Assembly: GCA_045595785.1 (NCBI GenBank)
Contig: JAZOBE010000031.1
Location: 1 to 44,197 of the forward strand
Source of the DNA: SFLA01 sp045595785
Lineage (GTDB): Bacteria; Bacillota; Clostridia; Oscillospirales; CAG-382
DNA length: 44,197 bases
Direction of reading: 5' to 3'
In this document: in pieces, positions 1-7,356 of the stretch
Numbering within the stretch: position 1 is the first letter of the stretch
Layout: each line of letters opens with the position of its first letter
Made by a program: the position numbers and the translations under genes
Notes under the pieces: generated by a model
Databases searched by the model: none
What the model was told of the DNA's origin: nothing
What the model saw: only the letters and a program-made list of their open reading frames with translations

Positions 1-7
1 ATGAAAG

Positions 8-52
8 ATCCCCACTTTCAAATCCGGAGTTACCGGGTTCAAAAGTGGGGAC
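8..52 (-). other. Long imperfect hairpin downstream of the tRNA pair
   Basis: A 10-bp perfect stem (positions 9-18 pairing with 42-51, TCCCCACTTT against AAAGTGGGGA) encloses a second small hairpin (CCGG at 24-27 against CCGG at 33-36). It lies immediately 3' of the tRNA-fMet gene on the minus strand. It is not followed by a clean T-run inside the window, so it may be a processing or termination structure, or the edge of an element that continues beyond the window start. Identity unknown. Confidence 0.4.
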
Positions 53-60
53 CTATTCAG

Positions 61-137
<77 letters not shown>

Positions 138-145
138 ATATTAAA

Positions 146-233
146 TGGTGCCGGTGACCGGGGTCGAACCGGTACGGGATATAATCCCACGAGATTTTAA
201 GTCTCGGGCGTCTGCCGATTCCGCCACACCGGC
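146..233 (-). tRNA. tRNA-Leu (anticodon UAA)
   Basis: An 88-nt class II tRNA on the minus strand with acceptor GCCGGTG/CACCGGC, an encoded 3' CCA, a long variable arm and a T-arm GGTTCGACC. The anticodon loop reads CTTAAAA, giving UAA. It is the first gene of a two-tRNA transcript, followed by the initiator tRNA. Confidence 0.97.
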
Positions 234-247
234 TTGTCAGCCTAATT

Positions 248-276
248 ATAATAGCACAGAAAGAATATAAAGTCAA
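248..276 (-). promoter_or_regulatory. Promoter for the tRNA-Leu/tRNA-fMet unit
   Basis: On the minus strand: -35 TTGACT (271-276), 17-bp spacer, -10 TATTAT (248-253), about 7 nt before the predicted start of transcription and 15 nt before tRNA-Leu. It fits a housekeeping sigma factor. Confidence 0.7.
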
Positions 277-289
277 GACCAAAAGATAA

Positions 290-319
290 AAAAGTGCCAA
301 AAAAACTTTCGGCACTTTT
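290..319 (-). terminator. Rho-independent terminator of the PAP2 gene
   Basis: Minus-strand stem AAAAGTGCC/GGCACTTTT with a loop of about 12 nt followed by a T-run. It lies directly after the PAP2 stop codon and separates that gene from the tRNA promoter. Confidence 0.75.
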
Positions 320-328
320 CGACAGACG

Positions 329-880
329 TTATGTTTTTTGTTTTTTCTTTGTTTCAAAATAGCTCCACAATTTATTAACCAGCCAGATGCCGAAGAAAGC
401 AAAGGCTGTTCCCAACAGAATTCCGCCCAGAATATCGGTTGGATAATGAACGTAAAGATACATACGGGAAAACGCCACAAGGGACGCCAGCGCCAAAGCA
501 GGTATTCCTATATACTTTTTCTCACGGGCAAACAGTACCACCGCCGCCTCAAAGGAAGCAAGGGTATGACCCGAGGGGAAGGAGAAATCATGGGGCTTTT
601 CAATAAGAAGCTGAACTGCGGGATTCATATCAAAGGGGCGGACACGCGCCACCACCGGCTTGAGAAACAGATTGCCGATAAGCAGACCGCATATAAGCGC
701 AACGCCCATCATCAGTCCGGTTTTACGGGTCTTTTTAAAAATCAGCATTACAACGGCAATTGCGATCCAGAACCAGCCGCCGTCTCCCAAAAAGGTTATG
801 GCAGGCATAACTGCATCCAAAAATCCGCAGGACAAATGCTCGGATATCCAATCAAGCACAGAAAGTTCAAATTGTGTCAA
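329..880 (-). CDS. PAP2-family membrane phosphatase
   Basis: A small integral membrane phosphatase of the type-2 phosphatidic acid phosphatase family, which removes phosphate from lipid phosphates such as phosphatidate, phosphatidylglycerol phosphate or undecaprenyl diphosphate. All three signature motifs are visible: K-P-V-V-A-R-V-R-P (KX6RP), PSGH, and S-R-X5-H-Y-P-T-D (SRX5HX3D). Around them are five or six hydrophobic segments, and the length (about 183 aa) is normal. A TTG start at 880 is preferred because GGAGG at 889-893 sits 8 nt upstream; a GTG at 889 would overlap that ribosome binding site. It is monocistronic with its own promoter and terminator. The exact substrate cannot be told from sequence; undecaprenyl-PP recycling is one option. 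Confidence 0.9.
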   Translation of the reverse strand: MTQFELSVLDWISEHLSCGFLDAVMPAITFLGDGGWFWIAIAVVMLIFKKTRKTGLMMGVALICGLLIGNLFLKPVVARVRPFDMNPAVQLLIEKPHDFSFPSGHTLASFEAAVVLFAREKKYIGIPALALASLVAFSRMYLYVHYPTDILGGILLGTAFAFFGIWLVNKLWSYFETKKKQKT

Positions 881-904
881 AAGAAGCACCTCCGTTCTGA
901 TATG

Positions 905-933
905 ATTTTAATATATTTTAAGTCTGATGTCAA
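905..933 (-). promoter_or_regulatory. Promoter of the PAP2 gene
   Basis: Minus strand: -35 TTGACA (928-933), 17-bp spacer, -10 TAAAAT (905-910). Its -35 box is only 6 bp from the -35 box of the divergent mscS promoter. Confidence 0.75.
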
Positions 934-939
934 TGATAA

Positions 940-968
940 TTGACAAGCAGTTCAGGAAATGCTATAAT
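940..968 (+). promoter_or_regulatory. Promoter of the MscS-type channel gene
   Basis: Consensus -35 TTGACA (940-945), 17-bp spacer and -10 TATAAT (963-968). Transcription should start near 975, giving a very short leader that runs straight into the AAAGGAG ribosome binding site (976-982). Confidence 0.85.
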
Positions 969-991
969 CTGCCGTAAAGGAGTAGAACAAA

Positions 992-1816
992 ATGGACGAA
1001 TTACTTAAACAGCTTTTAGATACGCTTTTACAGCTTGCAAAAACTATCGGACTTCGTCTCGTTTTCGCAATGCTTTTGTTGGTAGTTGGCTTAAAGCTGG
1101 CAAAGCATTTTTCAAAAAAGATAAAAAACAGCAGAGGCATGCAAAAAATTGATAAGAACGTGGCATCATTTCTGAACAGTCTTATAAAGATAGGGCTGAA
1201 TGCAGCGGTGCTTATCGGATGTCTGCTTATATTGGGTGTACCTGCCGCATCCTTTGTGACGGCTATTGCATCCTGCGGTCTTGCTATAGGACTTGCGTTG
1301 CAAGGCTCGTTAAGCAATTTTGCAGGCGGACTTATGCTGCTTATATTCAAGCCTTTCCAGATTGGAGATTATATCGAGGGCGCCGGATATTCGGGAACTG
1401 TTGAGGATATTACCATACTTTATACTCACATTATTACCCCCGATAACCTGAAGGTTTCCCTTCCCAACGGAAAATTATCCGATGATGCGGTAGTGAATTA
1501 CACCGTTATGGGCAAAAGGAGAGCCGATATATCCGTTAACGTGCCTTATGAATGCGACCTTAAGCTGGTGAGACAGATATTGCGCCAAGTGGCAGAGGAA
1601 AATCCCTACCGTCTGAAGGAGCACCCCATTACCGTTGAAATAGTGGGTTACGGCGAAAGCTATATTACCATGTGTGTGAGATATTACGCAGACAACGATA
1701 ACTTCTGGACTGCAATATTCCAGACCCGTCAGGACGTGTTGGACGTACTGAAAGAGAACGGAATTGCTATCCCCTACAACCGCGTTAACATCGGTAACGT
1801 TGAAAACAACAAGTAA
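992..1816 (+). CDS. mscS: Small-conductance mechanosensitive channel, MscS family
   Basis: A 274-aa membrane channel that opens under membrane tension to release solutes during hypo-osmotic shock. Three transmembrane segments lie in the first ~125 residues. The third is the pore helix, recognisable by its small-residue pattern of Ala and Gly, followed by the conserved stretch G-D-Y-I-E-G and the beta domain with V-S-L-P-N-G-K. The C-terminal alpha/beta vestibule domain runs to the end. Length and order match E. coli MscS-size channels (about 286 aa). The ribosome binding site AAAGGAG lies 9 nt before the ATG. It is a single gene, divergent from the PAP2 gene, ended by the terminator at 1851-1890. 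Confidence 0.93.
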   Translation: MDELLKQLLDTLLQLAKTIGLRLVFAMLLLVVGLKLAKHFSKKIKNSRGMQKIDKNVASFLNSLIKIGLNAAVLIGCLLILGVPAASFVTAIASCGLAIGLALQGSLSNFAGGLMLLIFKPFQIGDYIEGAGYSGTVEDITILYTHIITPDNLKVSLPNGKLSDDAVVNYTVMGKRRADISVNVPYECDLKLVRQILRQVAEENPYRLKEHPITVEIVGYGESYITMCVRYYADNDNFWTAIFQTRQDVLDVLKENGIAIPYNRVNIGNVENNK

Positions 1817-1850
1817 TTCCGGGATTTCCGCAATAATACAAGAAAAAAAC

Positions 1851-1890
1851 AACTATGCTTCCCTTTTAAAAGAGAAGCATAGTTTTTCTT
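1851..1890. terminator. Bidirectional terminator between convergent genes
   Basis: An 11-bp perfect stem, AACTATGCTTC (1851-1861) pairing with GAAGCATAGTT (1874-1884), followed by T-rich sequence on the plus strand and preceded by an A-run that gives a T-run on the minus strand. It serves both mscS and the convergent lipoprotein gene. Confidence 0.85.
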
Positions 1891-1891
1891 T

Positions 1892-2485
1892 TTATTTATC
1901 TACTCGGATGGAATTAAATACGGTATCGACAAGCTCGGAATCAGGCTCAGCCTCGGTAACGGTAACTACGTAATTCTTGTTATCGGCAGGGAAAATGAAC
2001 ATCGTCTGCTCCATATTAACACCGTTCAATGACATGAAGTATGCGATCTGTGTAATGGCAACGCTATTCTTATTTGTAACCTGCTTTATGGTAACACCGG
2101 AAACGGTTGCACCCATAGACTCGTAGGTAGGAGAAACAAGCTCATCAAACTTTTCGGGAGTGATAGTCACATAAAGATCGGAATAAACCTCGTATGACAA
2201 AGTTATATTGTTGCCAATGCCGCTTTCGTTAACGATGATGACAACGCTTCCGTCCTGAATGATCCACTCATCGGGATATGCGAAATAAATCTTACCCTCG
2301 TTGTATTCCTTGTATCCCTCGGGAAGAACGTACTCGTCCTGCTCAGGAATTACCGCGATTTTAGACATTTCTGCGTCCGAAACGGTAGTTCCGTTGCTGT
2401 AAGAAAGAAAAAGACAAGATGTAAGCGAAACGCAAAGACAAGCCGCCATTAAAAGCGACAGCGCGATAATAAATATTCTTTTCAT
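1892..2485 (-). CDS. Predicted lipoprotein of unknown function
   Basis: A 197-aa exported protein. It opens with M-K-R, a hydrophobic stretch, and a lipobox L-T-S-C, so it should be lipid-anchored on the outer face of the membrane. The mature part is mostly beta-type sequence and includes a Y-P-D-E-W segment and a C-terminal F-N-S-I-R-V; this pattern recalls small PsbP-like or DUF lipoproteins of Clostridia, but no family is assigned with confidence. The start at 2485 is chosen because GAGGTG lies just upstream and the signal peptide begins there; the longer open frame overlaps galT. It is the last gene of the long minus-strand run and begins 16 bp after galT. Confidence 0.8.
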   Translation of the reverse strand: MKRIFIIALSLLMAACLCVSLTSCLFLSYSNGTTVSDAEMSKIAVIPEQDEYVLPEGYKEYNEGKIYFAYPDEWIIQDGSVVIIVNESGIGNNITLSYEVYSDLYVTITPEKFDELVSPTYESMGATVSGVTIKQVTNKNSVAITQIAYFMSLNGVNMEQTMFIFPADNKNYVVTVTEAEPDSELVDTVFNSIRVDK

Positions 2486-2501
2486 AAAAACACCTCTACA
2501 A

Positions 2502-4007
2502 TTATTTTTTCTTTTGAGTTTTGAGCGCAGATGCATATTCAATAAACCGCTTGAACGCCTCCGTATCCGAAAATACGGCACAATCTACAAGTACGTTTTT
2601 GAACACGATACCTATCTCGTTCTGAAGAACGATATCAATATTACTGCTGTTGACATCGCATCTGCTCTGTATCTCCTCTATCCAATCCGCATGAGAGGTG
2701 GTGAGAGGATCATGTCGAACGTCACCGCCGGAAAGCACTATTTCTTTAAGACGCGCCATCTCTTTTTCAAGACGGGCAGGAAGAACGGCAAGCCCCATTA
2801 CCTCTATAAGTCCGATGTTCTCTTTCTTGATATGGTGATATTCGGGACGGGGATGGTGTATGCCCATAGGACGGGAGGGAGAAGTCTGATTATTACGCAA
2901 AACGAGATCCAGACGATAAGAATTATTCTCACGGTGAGCGATAGGCGTTATAGTGTTATGTAAACCCGTCTCGTCGGAAGAAATAATATTATCTTCAGGA
3001 TCGTTGTATGAACGCCAGCAATCGAGAATACGATTTGCAAGCTTTACTATGCGGGAACGGCTTGAGGATTTAAGACGTATTACCGACATAGGCCATTTCA
3101 GCACGGTGCAGTTGACACCGCTGAAGCCGGGAACGCTAAACTCAAGCAGCTTATCGGCACGATCCATAGGAAACTCATACTTTCCGCCCTGGAAATGCTC
3201 GTGGGAAAGAATGCTTCCGCCAACGATAGGAAGATCGGCGTTTGAGCCCACAAAGTAATGGGGAAATTTATCTGTAAAATCGAACAGCTTGTCAAACACA
3301 CGGTTGTCAATGACCATTGACTTGTGCTGACTGTTAAGCACGATACAATGCTCAGGATAATAAGAATAGGGAGAATACTGCATTCTCCATTTTTCGCCCG
3401 CAATATCAACGGGAATTAGCCTTATATTCTGGCGCGCGGGATGACGCATATTTCCTGCAAACCCCTCGTTTTCCACGCAAAGAAGGCAAGCTGGATATTT
3501 GCTTTTTCCGAAATCCGCCGCCGCTGCCGCAATATCCTTGGGGTCCTTTTCCGGTTTGGAAAGGTTAACCGTAATATCAAGAGGACCGTATTCGGTATTG
3601 GTGACCCAACGCTTGTCCTTTTCAATACGCTCGGTACGGATATAGTTTACGTCACGGCAAAAAGCATAAAACCAATCGGTTGCCAGACGAGGAGAAACCG
3701 AATAGCATTTGTCAAACTCCTGTAAAACATCATAAGGCCTGGGAGTAAAAATTCCCATTACGCGGGTATCAAACAGATCACGTCTGGTAATCGTATCCTC
3801 GGGAATTATGCCCTTTTCACAAGCGTAATCACATATTTTTCCCAGAATAACGTGTAAAGGAATAGACTCGGTAACAGCTTCGGGCTCGTATCCGTCAAGC
3901 TCAAGCAGGTCAACAAGCTGGTTGATTATGTAAACCTTGTCGCATTCCGCAATAAGCTTTTTTTCAAGTGCGTGTTCAACTAAGCAGGAAACGTAATAAT
4001 TAATCAT
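2502..4007 (-). CDS. galT: UTP--hexose-1-phosphate uridylyltransferase (Firmicutes type)
   Basis: A 501-aa cytoplasmic enzyme of the Leloir pathway. It exchanges UMP between UDP-glucose and galactose-1-phosphate through a uridylylated histidine. The length and the motif S-H-E-H-F-Q-G-G place it in the class II GalT family of Gram-positive bacteria, which lacks the classical HPH motif. Family-typical elements include N-S-Q-H, the region F-V-G-S-N-A-D-L-P-I-V-G-G-S and a C-terminal I-G-I-V-F. No galK or galE is present here, but a GH36 alpha-galactosidase lies at 32970-35150. No ribosome binding site is seen next to the ATG at 4007; a strong hairpin (4019-4041) sits there instead. The gene is separated by 90 bp from the upstream TIM-barrel gene. 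Confidence 0.93.
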   Translation of the reverse strand: MINYYVSCLVEHALEKKLIAECDKVYIINQLVDLLELDGYEPEAVTESIPLHVILGKICDYACEKGIIPEDTITRRDLFDTRVMGIFTPRPYDVLQEFDKCYSVSPRLATDWFYAFCRDVNYIRTERIEKDKRWVTNTEYGPLDITVNLSKPEKDPKDIAAAAADFGKSKYPACLLCVENEGFAGNMRHPARQNIRLIPVDIAGEKWRMQYSPYSYYPEHCIVLNSQHKSMVIDNRVFDKLFDFTDKFPHYFVGSNADLPIVGGSILSHEHFQGGKYEFPMDRADKLLEFSVPGFSGVNCTVLKWPMSVIRLKSSSRSRIVKLANRILDCWRSYNDPEDNIISSDETGLHNTITPIAHRENNSYRLDLVLRNNQTSPSRPMGIHHPRPEYHHIKKENIGLIEVMGLAVLPARLEKEMARLKEIVLSGGDVRHDPLTTSHADWIEEIQSRCDVNSSNIDIVLQNEIGIVFKNVLVDCAVFSDTEAFKRFIEYASALKTQKKK

Positions 4008-4018
4008 AATTTTATTTT

Positions 4019-4041
4019 TGCGGGGGCATTAATTGCCCCCG
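4019..4041. other. GC-rich hairpin just upstream of galT
   Basis: GCGGGGGCA (4019-4027 region) pairs with TGCCCCCGC (4033-4041 region) around a short AT loop. On the minus strand it is followed by A-rich rather than T-rich sequence and then by the galT start codon, so it is not a standard terminator. The purine-rich AAAGGTG that could act as a ribosome binding site lies on the far side of the hairpin. Confidence 0.6.
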
Positions 4042-4097
4042 CACCTTTAGTATAAATTTAATCTGAATAACCGAATAACCTTTTGCGAGGTGTTCTG

Positions 4098-5066
4098 TTA
4101 TGCCCAATGCATAGTGGAGGGCTTGGGGTCGCGGATGATAATATCCGAAAGGAATTTAACCGCCTTCTCAAGACCTTCTTTGTTGGTCATAAAGCTGTCT
4201 TCATGCTCGATGGAGATGATTCCGTCATAACCGGAAAGCTTAAGATCGGATATCATCTTGCGCCAATATTCCTCACTGTTACCATAGCCCACAGCACGGA
4301 ATACCCAAGAACGATGAAGCTCATCACCATAATGCTTGGTGTCAAGCACGCCGTTAACGGCAGTGTTATATTTATCTATACAAGTATCCTTTGCGTGGAA
4401 ATGATAGATGGCACCGGTAAGAGCGCGGATAGCGGCCACGGGATCGATACCCTGCCAAATAAGATGGGAGGGATCAAAGTTTGCGCCGATAATATCACCT
4501 ACCGCATTGCGGAGACGGAGGAGGGTTTCGGGATTGTATACGCAGAAGCCGGGATGCATCTCAAAAGCGATATGCTTAAGACCGTGACTCTTACAGAATT
4601 CAGCCTCTTCCTTCCAATAAGGAATGAGTACCTCGTTCCACTGATAATCCAGAACCTCAAGATAATCCTCAGGCCAAGCACAGGTTACCCAGTTGGGGCG
4701 CTTGGATTCGGGGCAATCACCGGGGCAGCCGGAGAAGGTTACAACGGTATCTACGCCCAGCTTTTCAGCAAGCAAAACCGCATCTCTGAAATCCTTTCTC
4801 CAAGCCTCAGCCAGTTCCTTGTTAGGGTGAACAGGGTTGCCGTGTGCAGACAGAGTCTTAATGGGCATACCGAATTCTTCGATAGTTGCTTTGAATTCTT
4901 CAAGGGCTTTTTCATCGTTAAGAAGCACCTGAGGATTGCAATGTGCCTTGCCGGGATAACCGCCGCAGCCAAGCTCAAGAGATTCTACGCCGATGGAGCG
5001 GAGATACGCAAGAGCCTCACGGAGAGACATATGTCCCAAAAGGTTGGTAAGTACGCCAAGTGTCAT
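4098..5066 (-). CDS. Sugar phosphate isomerase/epimerase, xylose-isomerase-like TIM barrel
   Basis: A 322-aa soluble protein of the AP-endonuclease-2 / xylose-isomerase-like TIM-barrel superfamily, whose members isomerise or epimerise sugars and inositols using a divalent metal. Typical barrel-end motifs are visible: E-L-G-C-G near residue 33, A-F-E-M-H-P-G-F in the middle, N-F-D-P-S-H, Y-H-F-H-A-K-D, and I-S-I-E-H-E-D near the C-terminus; the Glu, Asp and His residues in these are the expected metal ligands. The gene lies 15 bp downstream of a Gfo/Idh/MocA dehydrogenase, a pairing often seen in inositol- or keto-sugar catabolism. The actual substrate is unknown. Confidence 0.88.
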   Translation of the reverse strand: MTLGVLTNLLGHMSLREALAYLRSIGVESLELGCGGYPGKAHCNPQVLLNDEKALEEFKATIEEFGMPIKTLSAHGNPVHPNKELAEAWRKDFRDAVLLAEKLGVDTVVTFSGCPGDCPESKRPNWVTCAWPEDYLEVLDYQWNEVLIPYWKEEAEFCKSHGLKHIAFEMHPGFCVYNPETLLRLRNAVGDIIGANFDPSHLIWQGIDPVAAIRALTGAIYHFHAKDTCIDKYNTAVNGVLDTKHYGDELHRSWVFRAVGYGNSEEYWRKMISDLKLSGYDGIISIEHEDSFMTNKEGLEKAVKFLSDIIIRDPKPSTMHWA

Positions 5067-5081
5067 AACGGTAAAAACTCC

Positions 5082-6179
5082 TTATTTCTCTTCGTTGAAG
5101 TAATAGGGCTTGCCGGACTTTGCGGATTCATAGATACCCTCAAGTATCTGAGATACGCAGTAAGCCTGCTCGGGAAGAACAACGGGATCGTGATCGTTTA
5201 CAACTGAATCGATCCAGAGAGCAGCTTCCATATCGGAGGGAGAGCCGGAGCCAACGCCTTCATAGAAGTCTGCGCCGCCTGCATTAAGGTCAGGCTTGAG
5301 GCAGTATCTTCTGCCCTGACGGATACCGTTCATACGAACACCATCGTTCATATCGATACCTGCTTTGGTACCGCAAAGAGTGGTGCAAGCTTCACGAGGA
5401 TCAAGAATATTAAGAGCCCAGCTGGATTCAAGCAGAACGGTTGCGCCGTTTTCCATTACGATGAAACCGAAAGCCGCATCCTCAACGGTAAACTGCTCGG
5501 GATCCCATTCGCCCCAAGCGTTGCCGGAGGGAACTTCCTTCTTAAGCTTTTCGTATGTAGTACCAACACAGAACTTGGGCTTGTAGTTGTTCATAGACCA
5601 AAGAGTAAGGTCGAGCGCGTGAGTACCGATATCGATGAGAGGACCGCCGCCCTGCTCATATTCGTTAAGGAATACGCCCCAGGTAGGAACTTCGCGGCGA
5701 CGGAGAGCGGTTGCCTTTGCGTAGTAGATATCACCAAGGTTGCCCTCGTCACATTCCTTCTTGATAAACTGAACTTCGGGACGGAAGCGGTTCTGATAAC
5801 CGATAGAAAGCTTCTTGCCGGTGCGCTTAGCGGCATCAACCATCTTCTTTGCCTCGGTTGCGTTGATAGCCATAGGCTTTTCGCACATAACGTTCTTTCC
5901 TGCTTCAAGCGCGTCTATAGTAATGAAACTGTGGCTTCTGTTGGGGGTACAAACGTGAACTACTTCAATGGATTCATCCTTAAGAAGTTCCTTGTAATCC
6001 TCATAAACCTTTGCATCGGGAGTGCCGTAGGTCTTTGCAGCCTTCTCCGCTTTTTCTACGATGATATCGCAGAACGCAACAAGCTGTACGTTGGGAAGCT
6101 TGTGAAGAGAAGGAAGGTGTTTCTGGTTAGCGATACCGCCGCAGCCGATAACGCCGACTTTTACGATTCTGTCTGCCAT
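5082..6179 (-). CDS. Gfo/Idh/MocA-family NAD(P)-dependent oxidoreductase
   Basis: A 365-aa cytoplasmic dehydrogenase. The N-terminus carries a Rossmann fold with G-V-I-G-C-G-G-I-A and the conserved V-C-E-K-P-M-A, whose lysine is the family's catalytic or substrate-binding residue. The C-terminal alpha/beta domain has G-G-G-P-L-I-D-I-G-T-H with the conserved Asp and His. Such enzymes oxidise hydroxyls of sugars or inositols. The ATG at 6179 is chosen because AAGGAG lies 10 nt upstream and the Rossmann motif begins directly after it. The neighbours (two TIM-barrel isomerase-like proteins) suggest the three act in sequence on one sugar or polyol; the substrate is not determinable here. Confidence 0.92.
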   Translation of the reverse strand: MADRIVKVGVIGCGGIANQKHLPSLHKLPNVQLVAFCDIIVEKAEKAAKTYGTPDAKVYEDYKELLKDESIEVVHVCTPNRSHSFITIDALEAGKNVMCEKPMAINATEAKKMVDAAKRTGKKLSIGYQNRFRPEVQFIKKECDEGNLGDIYYAKATALRRREVPTWGVFLNEYEQGGGPLIDIGTHALDLTLWSMNNYKPKFCVGTTYEKLKKEVPSGNAWGEWDPEQFTVEDAAFGFIVMENGATVLLESSWALNILDPREACTTLCGTKAGIDMNDGVRMNGIRQGRRYCLKPDLNAGGADFYEGVGSGSPSDMEAALWIDSVVNDHDPVVLPEQAYCVSQILEGIYESAKSGKPYYFNEEK

Positions 6180-6217
6180 AGTTTTTATTCTCCTTAAAAA
6201 TAAGTTTTTTGTTTTTA

Positions 6218-6562
6218 TTATTTTACCTCGCGGTAATATTTGTAATATGCCATAACCGTACGGGAACGGCCTACAGTACGGTCGTATCCGGTGATAACCA
6301 CGCCGTCCAGCGAAAGAAGCTCCCATATAGTGAGCGTATCTATCTCACCGCAGAAAACCGTATTTCCCTCGGTTATAATTTCCAAAAGTCCGTCCTTTAC
6401 CGCGAAAAAGCCACTTTTTCCGATGATAGTATCGGTATAATCGTCATTCCGCTCAAGCACGCACTTAATAAGCTTATCGCTTATGCGCTCCGCCATATAG
6501 CGCTTGAATTCAACGCTTGACGTATCTTTGGGCGGACGGCGTTTCCGTGAAAAAAGTCCCAT
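6218..6562 (-). CDS. Small conserved-looking protein of unknown function
   Basis: A 114-aa protein beginning M-G-L-F-S-R-K-R-R, a basic start without a signal peptide or membrane segment. The remainder alternates beta-like and helical stretches and ends Y-Y-K-Y-Y-R-E-V-K. No family recognised. It begins 5 bp after the stop of the upstream TIM-barrel gene, with GAGGA as a plausible ribosome binding site inside the end of that gene, so translational coupling is likely. Confidence 0.65.
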   Translation of the reverse strand: MGLFSRKRRPPKDTSSVEFKRYMAERISDKLIKCVLERNDDYTDTIIGKSGFFAVKDGLLEIITEGNTVFCGEIDTLTIWELLSLDGVVITGYDRTVGRSRTVMAYYKYYREVK

Positions 6563-6567
6563 TACTT

Positions 6568-7356
6568 TCAGTCCTCAATAAAAAGAAGTTCTTTCATCAT
6601 TCTGATAGTGTAAGCAATGCCCTTTTCGCCAAGCTCGCCCTGCCATGTTTCGGAGTGAGGCTCAATAGACATAACGCCGTTGTAGCCGTGCTTACGCATG
6701 ATGGAAACAAGCAACCCCCAGTTGATAGAATCCATTCCTGCAGGAGGATCGTCAAATCTGCCGCCACCGATATCAACGGTGCCCTTTACGTGCATATGGT
6801 AGAACTTATGTCCGTATTTAACAGCCTCGTCCTGCCAGTTTCTTCCGCCGATAATGGTATGGGAAGGGTCAAACTTAATACCGAGAGCGGGAAGATGATC
6901 GTGAATAATATCCCACTCGTGAGGCTTGTTGGTATATGCGTTCCAATTACAGTTATAGGTGCATATCTTAACGTCATCGCCTGCGTAATCCATAAGAGAT
7001 TTAAAATAATCGATAGTCGCGGTAACGTTAGTGTAATAAGAAAGCCCGTCAACGTAGTTACAGCCGGTAACGTATACGGGACAGCCTACCTTGCGGCAAA
7101 AATCTATGAGAAGGAATTCATCTTTCTGCTCTTTTTCGTTAATGCTTCCGTCAGGGTTGATTCTGAATCTGCCCCATCTGCCAACGGAGGCAACCCTTAC
7201 GCCGGTCTCCTTGCAGGCATTAACAACGTCTTCGGCATTGAGAGAATATATCTCATCGCCGTTAAGACAAAATTCCACGTTGTTGAGTCCGAGGCTCTTT
7301 ACCCAACGAATTCCGTCGCCGTTAGGCTGATAAGAAATAATACCAAGTTCGATCAT
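6568..7356 (-). CDS. Second sugar phosphate isomerase/epimerase-type TIM-barrel protein
   Basis: A 262-aa protein of the same xylose-isomerase-like superfamily as the product of 4098-5066 but only distantly similar. Motifs: N-V-E-F-C near residue 25, K-F-D-P-S-H-T-I (metal-binding Asp/His), F-Y-H-M-H-V-K-G, and M-S-I-E-P-H-S close to the end. These put Glu, Asp, His and Glu ligands at the usual barrel positions. The start overlaps the stop of the upstream glycosyltransferase by 4 bp (ATGA), so the two are translationally coupled. Substrate unknown; it may work on the same pathway as the Gfo/Idh/MocA enzyme downstream. Confidence 0.87.
   Translation of the reverse strand: MIELGIISYQPNGDGIRWVKSLGLNNVEFCLNGDEIYSLNAEDVVNACKETGVRVASVGRWGRFRINPDGSINEKEQKDEFLLIDFCRKVGCPVYVTGCNYVDGLSYYTNVTATIDYFKSLMDYAGDDVKICTYNCNWNAYTNKPHEWDIIHDHLPALGIKFDPSHTIIGGRNWQDEAVKYGHKFYHMHVKGTVDIGGGRFDDPPAGMDSINWGLLVSIMRKHGYNGVMSIEPHSETWQGELGEKGIAYTIRMMKELLFIED

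Noticed and set aside
6180..6326. Forty-nine extra N-terminal residues on the Gfo/Idh/MocA protein
   Set aside because: The extension overlaps the preceding gene, and AAGGAG lies directly before the ATG at 6179 where the Rossmann fold begins.
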